From NCBI RefSeq assembly GCF_014898055.3, contig NW_023601433.1, positions 23,673,641 to 23,737,640 of the forward strand: a DNA stretch of 64,000 nucleotides. The letters are read 5' to 3'. Origin of the DNA: Talpa occidentalis (taxonomy: Eukaryota > Chordata > Mammalia > Eulipotyphla > Talpidae). Positions 24,529 through 36,365 of the stretch are shown piece by piece (positions within the stretch are counted from its first letter, which is position 1; each line of letters starts with the position of its first letter). The notes beneath the pieces were generated by a model. That model saw only the letters and a program-made list of their open reading frames with translations. It was not told where the DNA came from and did not search any database. The position numbers and the translations under genes are program-made.

Positions 24529-25711
24529 CTCTGTCTTCTGGGGTAGCTTTCTGCTGGATTTAGGCAGTTTTTACTGAAGAAATGTCCCTGTTCTCAAATG
24601 GCGAAGCGGGATGCAGTCCCTGCGCCTCCGGTTTCAGGCACACTCTTCTGCGCCCCGGTCTGCCCCGGACGTGGGTGCCTGCTCCCTCTGTGGGCTCAGA
24701 CTGCTGGTCGGAAGGGGCCTGGCGTGGAATAACTTCCCGGCTGGCCACTGGGTCCTCCAGAAACCTTCTGCCCTTTTCAAGCAGTCTTAAGAAATGTCCT
24801 GTTTTATAGGGTGTTAGTGACTTTTTTTTTTCCTGGTCGCTAGGTGGCGCCAGAGATCTCTCCTATTGGCCTTGGGGGGCTGTTTTTCGCCTCCCCCCAC
24901 CCCAGAGAACAGAGCGGGAATGGTAGGGTACACCTCAACAGCTTTGGGGTGCTGTGTCTGCCTTGTGCCCCACCGTCGTGGAGAAACCACGCCCCGAATT
25001 TTCGTGCCCCGGGTCTCAGTTCAAAGCCCTCAGTTCCAGGATGCGGGCTGTAGCCCAGTTCAGTGGCGCGGGAATGGCGCCTTTTGCACTGCTCCCGTGC
25101 CTGGGCGCCTGGTTCCTGCTCACTCAGGGAGGGACCTTCACCTCAGTGAGGACCTCCGTGCGTCTCCCCGCAAGCCTAGGTCGCGGGGACCTGGGCAGCC
25201 GCGATCCAGGTCTGCACTTGCTTTTCAAGCTCCCGGAGCGCGCCGCGTTTCCGCGCCAGCTTACTGGCAGCCCGGGCTGTGTGCACGTCTCCCGGGGTCT
25301 TTGTTCTTCTCTAATGGCGCCAGGAGCCGTTCGCTCACCGCCGCGGCGGATCCTGCAGGGTTCGCCTCAGCTCCCGTTCACGGGGTGTGGTGGCTGCAAT
25401 AGTTCCTTTCCACTCCCAGTCCCGCTTGCTGCGTCGTTTGTTCTTGTGGGTCGTTTTGGTTTGTTGTTTCCTCCTCTCTGCCGGTCGGAGAGTGCCGCCT
25501 CTGTGGGCGGGGGAGGGGAGCAGGGTTCTGCGCTTCCCTCCATTCTAGTCCTCTTTTATGGCCACTTTCTTCTTCCGGCAGTTCGCTGGCGTCACCCATT
25601 TATCTTCCGTGTCCCAGTTCTCACTGGGACTGCGCTTTTCCTCCCTATTCACTTTTTTAATGGGAGATCTTACTCGCAGCGTCTCCTCGCCGCCATGTTG
25701 CTCCGCCCCCC
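24529..25711 (-). promoter_or_regulatory. L1 5' UTR with internal promoter
   Basis: GC-rich and CpG-rich in strong contrast to the AT-rich surroundings. The first bases carry a YY1-type motif (CAACATGGCGGC, minus strand). Such a region drives L1 transcription from its own first base. Long open frames on the plus strand here (24866-25739) are side effects of GC-rich sequence. Confidence 0.75.
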
Positions 25712-26914
25712 TGGTTACAATAAATTTGAATGTAATTAATATTTTCCTTTTGCAATACTTCTTGAAAACAATACTTATAAGTATTTAAGATACGAACATA
25801 ACAAAGATAAACTTCAAATGCAAAAAGATTAGTCAGAGCTACACAGGACATGTTTAGTCTCAAAACCTTTTACAAGTTTCTGCATTTTTATGTAAAATTT
25901 TTAGACACTGATGTAGGAAGGTAAATTGTTGGCTACAGTGACTTTACTTTGACTAGTTGTGCTGATGTTCTCTAAGCAACTGTTAATAATTGTTAGTGAA
26001 GGAAAGATATGAAAATGAACACTGTAGGAGACTGATGAATGCACTTGCAGATATTCTAGAACTCTACAAGAAACTTGATAGAAGCAGTTTATCAAAATGA
26101 TTGGAGAATGATCAAACTTTAGATTTCCTATGACCAGGGATCAACAGATGTTCACTCAGTAGGTTTACAATGACGCTGCAGAATCATTGTGTCTAAAATT
26201 TTCCTCACACGATTCCAATGGTCAGTCAAATTGAGGCATCCCTGGCAGCAAAATGGCCAATTTTCTGAACATTCTAATAACTTGACAGCATCGGACTGAA
26301 TTGAAAATGATTACACTTAGAAAACTGTATGTTCGGGGAGGAGGACACATCTTTCTAAAAGATAACGATGTCTATTAAACACAAGAACAATTAAAGTATA
26401 TATGAGAGGAGAAAGATTTTCCAGATTTTATCAGAAATTGATCTAATAGTTGGCAAAATAAGATTCGTCATTTCTAAAATGGCAAATATGAAATAGACTA
26501 CAAACTCAATATACCACTACTTGCCATAGAATGGTGTTCAATTTGGCAATACTCTCTTGGGAAGGTCTTACTGTTGTCCAAATGATTTCATTCCAAGCCA
26601 AAAAATATGCAATGCTCAAATGTGTTGAATCCCTGAGCTAAACAAACATAAGATAGTCGTATTGATAACAGAGAGAGGGAGGGCGAATTGTCAAAAGAAT
26701 CTACAAAAGCACCAGCAGGAAAATCAGTTACATATATTCAAGTCCAAGGAAGGCAAGTATTAGGACTATACTCAGCACCTGTGCCGACAGAAATTTCCTG
26801 GTCCTTTTCCTCTTTGTGTGTGCTCCAACCCAGGAAGTAGTTTTGCAATATGGAAAGGAGGAAGGCATACTAGACAAATACTATGAGAAACACTGTCCTA
26901 AATATGCTCAGAAT
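25712..26914. other. Unique AT-rich spacer, nothing recognised
   Basis: Sequence between the L1 5' end and the start of the older duplication. It does not match 5265-7117, the equivalent place in the left copy. No gene, RNA or known repeat was recognised. Confidence 0.5.
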
Positions 26915-27059
26915 GCTAAAGGAGAACACTGACAAGGAAAGCAATATATGAATGAAATAATAATATACATCGAAAAATTTAAAAGGAACCAAACAGAAAT
27001 TCTGGAGCTGAAAAGCTAAAAAACCAACCAACAAACATATACAACACAAACAAGTAAAA

Positions 27060-29310
27060 CATGGAGATGCTGACCAGATTTAGCATTGTGCTGGAATTGC
27101 TCGCCAGAGCCATTTGTCAAGGAATAGAATAAAAAGAATTCAAGCTGGAAAGTAAGAAATATAAGTATCCTGTTTCAGAGATTACATAATCACAGATATG
27201 AAAATTCCAAAGCATCCACAAGAAAACTACTAGTTACAAAAAATTCAACAAAGCTACAAGATACAAGAACAACTTATAAACATCAGCTCTGTTCTATTTA
27301 CATGCAAAGAGCAATTGCAAAGGAAATTAAGAAAGTGATTCTATTTAAATAGTATCTAAAAGAAGAAAATACTTAAGAATACATTTGACCAAGAAGGTAA
27401 TAGATGTGTATACTGAAAATTATAAAACACTGGTGAAAGAAACTAAAGAAAACCTAATTTAATAGAAAGACATCCTTAGTTGATGTAAAGGATTAATACT
27501 GTTAAAATGTCAATCACCCAGCAATCTACTGATTCAATTCAATTTCTATTGAAATTGCAATTTCCTTTTATCTTTTTCAGAAATCGAAGAGCCAACCCTC
27601 AAATTCACTTGAAATTGCAAGGAGCCCAGGATATCCAAAACAATCTTGAAAAAGAAGAAAAAATTGCAGGACTGAGATTTCCAGATTTCAAAACTTACAA
27701 GTTACTGTAATTAAAACAATGTGGGGACCTCCCCGGTGGCACAGAGGTTGATCACTGGCTTGCGAAGCTGCCCGCAGCTTATGCAGAGCCAGTTCGATCC
27801 CTGGCTGCTGGGTGAGGGTCGCACATGGTGCGCAGAACTCTTGTGCCACCTGCTGCTCCCCTCAGCAGTGTATTTTGTCAGTCTGCCTGTTCCGTTCCCC
27901 TATCTGGCTCTGTTGAATTCTCTCACCCTCCTGCGCTTCTGACTGTACCCAGTGCTGGTATAAATAAAATAAATAAATCTTAAAAAAAAAAAATGTGTGA
28001 CTAGCATACAAATAAACATACAGACTAACAGTATAGAATTGGGAGTCCAGAAATAATCCATAAATATAGCCAGTTGATTGACAAGTGTAGTAAGTCTAAC
28101 AAACTGGAAAAGTCTCTTCAATAAATGGTTCTTGGAAAACTAGATCGTCACATACACAAGGATGATGCTGGGACCTTAACTAAATACCATAAACAGAACT
28201 GAATTAGACATTGATCATTGATCTAAATAAAACAGTTAAAACCATAAAAACTTGTAGAGGGAAACACAGATTCAGTGTGCATGACCTTGGACTTGTCAAT
28301 GTACACTTAGATATAATACCAAAAATACAAGTACCAAAAAAATTAGATATGTCGGATTTCATAAAAAATAAAAAAAATGTTAATTGTTACAGACCATTGT
28401 CAAAAAAGTGAAGAGACAGTATATAAAGAGTAAGAAAATATCAGCAAGTCATATAGCTGAGAAGTGGCTTAATAACTGAAATATTGAAAGTGCTAAGGAA
28501 AAACTTGAATCAACAACAAAAGGTCAAACAACCCAATTATAAGAAGGGCAAAGGACTTGGGTAGACATTTCTCCAAAGAGGATATACAAGAGGCCAATAA
28601 ACAATTGAAAAGACAATCAACATGATCAGATATTTACAGAAATGCGAATCATCACCACAATGAGATACCACTTGACACCAACTAAGACAGGTAAAATTGA
28701 TAAAAGGGAAAAGAATGAGTGTTGGTTTATAGGGAGAGTGTGTAAAAACTGGAGCCCCTATCTACTGCTGGTGTGATCGAAAAGGGTGTAGACTCTGGAA
28801 AACAGTGTGATGGTTCTTCAAATAGCTGACTCTTAACATGAGCACACCATGTTCCTTGCAGTGTTACGATTGTCATGAGAAGGAAATATTCCAAGTGCCC
28901 ACAAAAGACCGTGGGTAACCAAATTGTGGAGCACACATACAATGGAGCACAGAGCCATCGAGTGGAATGAAGATGTCACATGTGCACAAGGAAAAGCCCT
29001 GGAAGCATTATGATTACTGAAATAAGTCAGTCACAAAAAAATGTATGATTCCATTGACATGAAAATCTAAGAAAGGCAAATTCATAGAAAGAATAGAGTC
29101 AAGGTTAATCAGGACTGGAGGAGAGAAGGGCAGCAGGAGCCACTGCTCACTGGTCACAGAGTTCCTCCTTTGGGTTATGAAAGATATTTGGAAACAGTCA
29201 CGACAGTACGCAGCCGTGGGGATGTGATTGATGCCAGTGAACTGTACACTTAAAATGGTTAGAATGGCACGTGTTACGTTAAAAATCTTACAACAAATAT
29301 TTTTAAGTTT
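27060..29310 (+). mobile_element. Old L1 fragment, second copy (interrupted by a SINE)
   Basis: Counterpart of 7265-9240: a diverged L1 ORF2 3' half and 3' UTR in plus orientation, with no open frame of note. It is split by the SINE at 27724-27993. Confidence 0.75.
27724..27993 (+). mobile_element. SINE private to the right duplicate
   Basis: A full-length plus-strand SINE, from the head 'ggacctccccggtggc' to an A-rich tail. It interrupts the old L1. The left copy has the empty site near 7925 ('aaaacaatgtggtactagc'). The duplicated target is about 'aatgtg'. It inserted after the older duplication. Confidence 0.93.
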
Positions 29311-29333
29311 AAAAACTAATGAAAGTTTTTTTA

Positions 29334-29489
<156 letters not shown>

Positions 29490-30332
29490 TTAATTCCAAT
29501 ATTTGTGTATGAGTGACAAGATCTATCAAAATATTATAGCTTACTGATTAAAACATGTTACAGTTCGGTAAAAGATTAAAATAGTGTGAATTATGATTTT
29601 AGAATAAAGGTAATAAAAATGTTCCCCACCAATGCATGGCATGCTTTCTAAGACTTCTTTCAAAAATCCAATATTTAATATTCCTGAGTATACAAATTAT
29701 CAATTTTCTCTAATACTGTGTAATCACTGATAACTGTCAAAATTTTGGCTTTTTGTAAATGACGAGTAGGTTGCTGTCTTTTGCTATTTAATAAAAAAGT
29801 ATAATTTCAGCACGGCCTGGTATCCAAAGCTTTTTCCCAGCGGGTGTCTCTCACCAGGCCTTGCCAAAAGTGTTAGCAGATTTGTTCATCATCTAAGGTG
29901 CCTGGCAGGATGCTAGAAAATACTTGAGAAATCTGAGCTAGTCGTGTTTTTCAAAAACACCAGGGAATTTCAGCTTAAATGTTTGTTTTTCATTCCAGTG
30001 AAACCAAGCAAGTTTTTGGGGACTCCAGAAACAGTGCAGACCTGAAGTGAGAGCATTCTGGCTAGAAAACCAAAAGGAACCCTGAAGATCAATGTCTGCT
30101 CTGAACACTCCCACCCCTGGGGTGTAAAATGAGTGTTTCCCACTAGAATGTGACCCAGTATCTAGGTTGGCGGCTTCCCTTGGTGTCCCTTGAAGAAAGC
30201 TGGCTTAAGCTTCAAAGAGAGTGGAGCAGACCCGGTTCCACGTCAAGGCCTCCACCAAGTAGCCATGCGTGGAAAATCCGTGGACAGTTCTTATCCCTCC
30301 CACCTTCTCCCTCTAAACCCAGCCCAAGGCAC

Positions 30333-31402
30333 CTGGATGTTCTTCAAGGTCAGGCGCTTTTCAATGCCATGAATTTGGTCCAGGAACCCAAGCAGCCACT
30401 TCTGGCTGCGCGCGCTGTCCTCAGAGTCCGCGGTCTTCAGGTAGTACTGCAGCCGCATGGCCTTGGCTTGCAGGAGTAAATGGCTAATCCCCGAGCCGGG
30501 AATTAGGATGGTTCCTCCCAAGAGGCCGGCCAAGTAGAGGGCCGCAGCGGAGGTATTGTAAATAGGGAAGGTGATGCTTTTCAGGTCCATGTTGTTATTC
30601 TTCTGCCAGGTGAACAGGAGTGGGTTGGAGGGCATGCAGGTGCTCTGGTACCTGGCACACACCTGAGGGTAGAGGACCTGGGTTCCATCTCCCAGGGGCG
30701 CGGTCAGCATCTGCACTGCCTTGTCCAGTTGACTAATTTCTGAGAAGATGACTTGATCCAGCAGATTGGTAGTGTTGGAGACCACCAGGATGGAGGCAAA
30801 GTTGACCTCCGTGCTGGACCGCAACGGGGAGAAGAGGTGTGACTCGTTGGTGGAGAAATGTGCCTGCACGAAGCGCCGCTCGGCCTTGGCTGGGCTGCCC
30901 AAAGGGGTGTAGTGCTCCTCCAGGTTCTCTTCCGTCTCCCTGGGCAGGTACATCAAACCGGTGCCCAGGACAGCCGTCAGCACCAGGGGCGCCAGCAGGA
31001 AGAGCCAGGGGTGAGAGCCCACAGCCAGCCCCATCTTCTGGAATCCCCTGGCGAGGGGCTGCTCCAGGCAGTTGGTGTGGCAGCGGGGCCTCCCAGGGGA
31101 TGGCTGCTGCCCCTGGGCTTCTGGGACCGGTGAATCACCTCTCTCAGACGGCTGACAGGGTGGGTCTGAGGAAGGCCTGAAGCCTGGCTCTCGTCGGGCT
31201 CCTGCCCCTCACTGGACTCCAGGACCTGCTCTGGCTGCCCCGCGGAGGCGGGGAGCTGCTGGGGCCCAGTTGCCGCCTCAGGATCTGCTCTGCTCTCAGA
31301 CTCTGGCTCGGGCCAGTCCTCCTGTTCTGGCCTCTGTGCACCTGAAGCCTCCCCTTGCTCGAATCCCCCTTGGGGTGCTACCTTGGAGGAATGGACACCC
31401 AT
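30333..31402 (-). pseudogene. PTCHD3: PTCHD3 exon 1, right copy, frameshifted in the N-terminal region
   Basis: Second PTCHD3-type first exon. From an internal Met at 31034 (MGLAVGSHPW) the frame is open for 234 codons to a CAG|GTGCC donor (exon end 30333). It covers the first membrane segment (WLFLLAPLVLTAVLG) and an extracellular loop with possible N-glycosylation sites (SNTTN, YNTSA) and cysteines (VCARYQSTCMPS). The two lesions of the left copy are absent. The upstream cytoplasmic region, starting at MGVHSSKVAPQ (31402), carries its own indels: about -1 near 31170, +1 near 31099 and +2 near 31045. No later PTCHD3 exon is visible between 30332 and 13216, so the exon seems stranded. A truncated product from 31034 cannot be excluded but lacks a partner exon. 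Confidence 0.8.
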
Positions 31403-31840
31403 TTCCGGAAGGACCGACCAGTTGTTCAACAGGAGAACGAGAAAGCAGTGACTGGATGTTGCACCCAGTCCCCTCCCCCCGCAGCTTCCGGGAGGAATCC
31501 ACAGGGAGGCTGTGCCAATGGTCACAGCCCCTCGACCTTTGACCTCCGCTGTGCATGCTGGGATGCGGCGGGGGGCTGCCAGGGGGGTACTTTGCTGGAG
31601 AGCGGGGTCTTTCCAACTGGCCTAGTTGGGGGAAGTGGTTTCCAGGCAGGACTGCGCTCCTGCCCTTAGGATCCCCCACCTGAGGGGCCTGCATTTGCTA
31701 CACTGTTATCAGTCCTGGTGTTCACTCCTGTGGCCTGGCGGGGGTGTTGATATATCCGCAGAGAGAAGCAGAGGCCGGGACAGAAAGGGAGAAGGAGGCT
31801 AGAGAAGCCCAGAGTGAAGACTGCGGGGGCTTTTCATTTC

Positions 31841-32094
31841 ATTTATTTATTTTTTTATATTTGTTTATTTTTATTCAAGGACTGGGGTACAGGCCAGATG
31901 CGCGGGAGGGTGAGAGGATTCACCAGAGACAGAGCAGGGAGCAGAACAGGCAGACTGGCTGAAATACACTGCTGAGGGGAGCAACGGGCGAGACAGGAGA
32001 CGTCTGCCGCGCCATGTGGGACCCTCGCTGGTGGCCGGGGCCGGGGACAGCTCCACAGTGCGGGGCTCAACCCGCGGCGCCACTGGGGAGGCCC
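31841..32094 (-). mobile_element. SINE shared by both PTCHD3-bearing duplicates, second copy
   Basis: Counterpart of 12021-12277, with the same insertion site and the same 'cttttcattt' flanks. Sequence from 32095 to 32875 is unique, shared with 12278-13050, and contains no recognised gene. Confidence 0.93.
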
Positions 32095-32875
32095 CACTTT
32101 TCATTTTAAAAGTGAAGAGAAATCAAAATACTAATAAAATGCTACTCATGAAAGTTGAGGTAGATTACAATCATGAAAAGTGGATATTCAGAAGAATAAA
32201 AAATATTGCAGATAAACAGGTGACCACATAGTGACAAAGAGTTTGATTTATGGGACAATCCTAAAATGTGAGGAGATTGTAGTCTCAAAATATGTTTTCA
32301 AAATTCCAGAGCAGAAGAAAATAATGAAAATTACAATGGACGTGCATAAATTAGAGACTTGATAAATAGAGAAAATCATTGCAATCCAAATGACTAAAAT
32401 CAAAAATAAAAGATTACCATGGATCATTCTGAAATTTAAAACAATTATAAGAAATTACTCTGAAAAATGACATGCCAACAAATTGTGCACAGTGGATGAA
32501 ACAGACAAATTCCTTGGAATAGAAACGGTACCAAGGCCAAATGGACAGACCTCTCTCTAGGATGAGAATGACTCAGTCAAAGAAAAGCCTCTTTGAGCAT
32601 GCTTTTAACTGGGCTTAGGAAAGGCGGGTGATGTACAGTTCCTATTATAAGGAAATTTGCCTGGCATTTTCCCATGGTTGCAATCTCTTTGCATTAATAG
32701 CAATTATGTTTTTAATGTAAGTAGAAAAAGTATTTTTCATAAAATCTCCAGATTATAAGACTACTCTGTCTAAGAGTTTATGGGAATATCGTTTACAATC
32801 TCTTAAAGGAGAAATAGATTTTGAATATTGGTTTTCCATAAGATCATGGTTGAAAGGAGACCACAAGATGGCACC

Positions 32876-33620
32876 TGTTTTCTAAAATGTTCAACATCAC
32901 TTGTAATCAGGGTAATGAAAATCAAAACTACCATGAGATACCATATTACACCAGTGAGAATGGCACATATTAAAAAAAAACTAGCAACAACAAATGTTGG
33001 CGAGGGTGTGGAGAAAAAGGAACTCTTCTGCACTGTTGGTGGGAGTGCAAACTGGTCCAACCACTATGGAGAGCTGTGTGGAGATTTCTGGACCTACTAA
33101 ACATAGAGCTTCCATATGATCCAGCATTTCCACTCCTAGGTATTTACCCAAAGGACACAGAAACATCAATTCCAAAGAACACCTGCACCCCTATGTTTTT
33201 TAGCAGCACGGTTAACAATAGCTAAGCTTTGGAAATAACCCAAATGCCCAAAAATAGATGACCGGATCAAGAAGATGTGGTACATATACACCATGGAATA
33301 TTACTCAGCATTCAAAAAAGATAAACACATGCAATTTGCAGCAACATGGATGGCGCTGGAAGGGATCATGCTCAGCGAAATAAGCCAAAAAGAAAAAGAA
33401 AAATACCGGATGGTCTCACTCATAGCAGGAATCTAGAAAACTTAAATATGGGACCAGGAAAATGAATAACTATAAGAAAGTGAAAATCAGAACCACACAA
33501 AAAACTATGAAACAGAGACACTTTTGGGGGGTGGGGGGCGGGAGGGGAGGGATTGGCATCAGAAAGGGGGGTTGCAATTGTATGGGGAATATAAAAATAA
33601 AATTTATTATTTAAAAAAAA
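32876..33620 (+). mobile_element. 5'-truncated L1, 3' end
   Basis: Plus-strand L1 of the same young type as 19432-25711. It carries about the last 200 codons of ORF2 (broken frame), the cysteine-rich block (around 32990-33060), the YTMEYYSAF block (33290-33312), the G-rich 3' UTR tract (33520-33545) and an A-rich tail. It is the fuller version of the fragment at 13051-13215. Confidence 0.9.
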
Positions 33621-34489
33621 ATAAATGGAATGAGAAGAACAAAAAAAATAAAAAAAAAGATGAGCAAGAAGATTTCGCAAAAAACCCAAAAGTGGTGAAG
33701 AGATAGGAGGAAATGATGTTGCTGAAGTAGGGCAACAAACATCACGTGGAATATCAATATCCAGGACTATTATTGACAAGCTTCCATTTTTTTTTCATTT
33801 ATATTTTTATGTGAAAATTACAGTGCGTCAGTTCTCACACTTTTTGGTTCTATAACGTATTGTCTACTTTTTCGAATCATTGAAAACTCAAACATGATTA
33901 CATGTCTATAGCTATCAATATTTATTATACTAGAAATAAAAAATTAGAGAAATTTTAGACATATATTAATTCACTTTAAATGACAAGTGTTGTTACTAGT
34001 TAATGTTTATGAAAATAACTATTTTAACACAAAAAGTAGTGATGAGTAACATTATTTTTTAAAAGTATGCTTTTTTTCAATCTCTTTAATGTCTGGCTTA
34101 ATAGAAAAAAGCTGAATTTCCCTACCTGGTTCTGCCAGCATTCTGTTTTGCTATCACGGTTTATGCGTCCTTTGGAAAACTCCCGTTAGGTTTTGTGGTG
34201 TCACAAAACAAGAAGAGTGAAAAAACCTAAATAACATCTTAAATATTTATTAAGAGTTGGATCTTCCAGAACCCCAGAAATGGTCTCCTAGGATTGGGGG
34301 ACTACGCTTTTAGAATCCCTGCCCCACAGCAGGAAAGCTTGACTATACTGAGAATCTCAGAAATACATTCTTGATGCCACAGCCAGGAGCAGACTGGAAT
34401 AGACCGATTGAGATTTCAAAAATGATTTTATTAGAGGTTGTCTGGGTGATATCACTTCTCAAAGTTGGGAACGAGCCTAAAATGTTCAC

Positions 34490-34815
34490 TCAGTTCATTC
34501 ATCAAACATTTAGTATAATTTTACATTATATGCCAGGTACTAGACACCAGGGCTCTTTCTGTTCTCTTTGGGGCAGATTAAACAGTGAACAAATAAACTA
34601 GTAAAATATGTATAAATATAAAGTAGAATTTATTTATCATGTATATGTAAGGATGGCAAATTCTATGCAGAAAAATAATGTGAAGAGTTATAGGGAAAAC
34701 AGGAAGGCTGTGCACAGGACAAAGGAAGACCTCCTTAGGAAGGCATTATTTGAGTAAAGACCGGAAGGAAGTGAAGGAACCAATTGGATATGTGGTAAAC
34801 GTGCTTTCCCAGATT
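34490..34815 (+). mobile_element. L2 LINE 3' end relic
   Basis: Diverged plus-strand match to the mammal-wide L2 3' end: 'ttcattcatcaaacattta...atgccaggtactagac', then 'gtgaacaaataaac', and later 'gacctccttaggaaggcattatttgag...gaaggaagtgaagga'. It is an ancient element with no coding capacity. Sequence at 33621-34489 is AT-rich and unassigned. Confidence 0.65.
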
Positions 34816-35209
34816 AAAAAAAAAATCTTTAATTTTCCCCCTATTCCTTCTGTAATCAAATCTATTGTATCTGGCATTAGCTGCAAGTGTAAGAAGATGA
34901 AAGAACTGTTCAGTGTCTGCTAAGTACCAAGCACTTCATAAGCTTTCATATCCATATGAGATTTGGGACTTTCAATAAGATTTTCAACTTAGTGAAGGAA
35001 AGAAAGCACATGTACACGATTCCTGTAGTTGTGTAGTTTTTAAGAACAGAAATAGCTGGTTTGAAATTGCACCACCATAAGTTTTTATGCACCGGATCTA
35101 TAGAGTCTACAATTCCCTTTCAAGAGGTACAGATGTAGGAAGGGAATTCTTCATTAAAGGAGGGTAAACCAGGAAATTCATACCTGGTCACACTTAAATG
35201 GTTTACTTG

Positions 35210-35375
35210 TGTTTACAAAGTGTGTTCATAAACGATCTCACTTACTCTTCACAGCAATCCAAGAAGCTGGTATTATTCTAAGACATATGATGGCCTCCAT
35301 TGCTCAGCTGAGCTAACAGGTTCAGAAGGCTAGATAAATTAGCTGGCCATGTGTAGAGTTGGGACCTACTTTTAC
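35210..35375 (+). mobile_element. MIR SINE relic
   Basis: Resembles the MIR core in plus orientation: 'cttactcttcacagcaatcc', 'ggtattattct', then the block ending 'catgtgtagagttgggacc'. It is an ancient insertion just upstream of the RAB18 CpG island. Confidence 0.6.
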
Positions 35376-35479
35376 CGTAATTTGCCTTTCCACACAGTGC
35401 TTCCCGACGCCGCACAGCTGTTATGAGCAGCAACTAAACCAAACAAGCGTTACACTCCCCTGGCTCAGCCCCTTCCCTT

Positions 35480-36365
35480 TGCCAACTGCACAACCAAGGC
35501 CGATGGAAGACAGGGCCGGAAGGAGGAAGTGCGCAGGCGGGTGAGGTCACACTTCCGCCCTCCGGATCTGCGCTTGCGCACGAGAGGACTAACCTCTCGG
35601 GGAAGCCGCCTGGAACTCTGGGTGGCAGAGACGCAGAGCAACATCCAGGCGGAACTGGGGCGTCGCCGGCTCCAGGGACCAACACACCCGGTGTGAAAAG
35701 GTGGTGGCACGCGGAGCGGTGCGCATGCGCGGGCAGTTCTCGGGGTGAAGGGTTGAGAGCCTGACCGGGCGGCCAGGTGGGCTGGAGCGGAGCAGCGTCA
35801 GGATGGACGAGGACGTGCTGCCCGCCCTGAAGGTCCTCATCATCGGCGAGAGCGGCGTCGGCAAGTCCAGGTGAGGCGGCCCCGCGGTCGTGACGGGGGC
35901 GGCGGACGGGGCCGATGTGACAGCGTCTCCCCGGGAACTGTCAGCGGCGCGCCCCGAGTGGCCGCGCGGGGTCCCCGCTTGTGCGCCGCGGGCCCCTCCG
36001 CCTCGTGGCCCGGCGGCCCCGGCTCCCGCGGCCTCGCTGCCCGCCCTGCCCGCCCCGCCCGCCCCGCCCGCGCCTGCAGCCCCCGCCGGCCCGCGCCGGC
36101 CCGAGTGGCGGGTCTTGCTCCCCCGTTGTGGCGAGAGCGCCACGCGGCTGCCGCCCGCCGCGCGAGGCCTGGGCGCCGGGGCCGCGCTGGTCCCGAGGCT
36201 CGCCTGGGCGAGGCCGCGGCCCCGGCTCAGGCCCCTCGTGCCCCGGCGAGCTGGAGTCGGGACTTTATCACTTCGGGATTCAGGTTGGACTTTCTCTAAC
36301 GACGTGACGCTCAGGGAAGTCTCGTGACGCCGCAGGTCGCCGTCCTGGCCGCGCTGCAACGCCCG
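35480..36365 (+). promoter_or_regulatory. RAB18: RAB18 CpG-island promoter
   Basis: GC-rich and CpG-dense sequence spanning the region upstream of RAB18 exon 1, the exon itself and the start of intron 1. No TATA box is seen. There is a perfect palindromic NRF1-type site, TGCGCATGCGCG, at 35720-35731. ETS-type GGAA cores occur at about 35521-35530 ('aggaggaagt') and in reverse at 35551-35557 ('acttccg'). These fit a broad housekeeping promoter with transcription start probably between 35550 and 35790. The long open frames on both strands (35589-36359) are composition artefacts. Confidence 0.85.
35803..35870 (+). CDS. RAB18: RAB18 first coding exon (small GTPase Rab18, N-terminus)
   Basis: The ATG at 35803 opens 22 codons (MDEDVLPALKVLIIGESGVG then KS) plus two bases, AG, before a GTGAGG donor at 35871. 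This is the start of Rab18, a prenylated small GTPase of the endoplasmic reticulum and lipid droplets. GESGVGKS is the P-loop (G1) that binds the phosphates of GTP; the next Ser codon is completed by exon 2 (phase 2). Compared with the human protein as I remember it, residues 7-8 and 11 differ slightly (PA for TT, V for I). The context ('ggatgg') gives a usable Kozak G at +4. No exon 2 was found in the rest of the window. The gene is therefore partial here. Confidence 0.93.

Larger units (their letters stand above)
19432..25711 (-). mobile_element. Near full-length young L1 retrotransposon
   Basis: About 6.3 kb on the minus strand: 5' end at 25711, GC-rich 5' UTR (24529-25711), ORF1 region (23545-24528), ORF2 region (19597-23440), a G-rich polypurine tract in the 3' UTR (about 19515-19540) and a poly-A tail, seen as poly-T from 19432. 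The 5' end starts with a G-rich run, then CAACATGGCGGC (25689-25700), a good match to the YY1 site that positions L1 transcription start. Both ORFs are frameshifted many times, so the element cannot make full proteins as written. I see no clear target-site duplication: 'cttaggtatttttcca' lies before the poly-T and 'tggttacaataaatt' after the 5' end. The left flank matches the sequence just before the N gap at 5009. Confidence 0.95.

Noticed and set aside
24866..25739. Two long plus-strand open frames (178 and 261 codons)
   Set aside because: They lie antisense in the GC-rich 5' UTR of the minus-strand L1 and have no protein features.
35589..36359. Open frames of 140-256 codons on both strands around the RAB18 start
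   Set aside because: They are products of CpG-island composition. The real coding sequence is the 68-base exon at 35803-35870.
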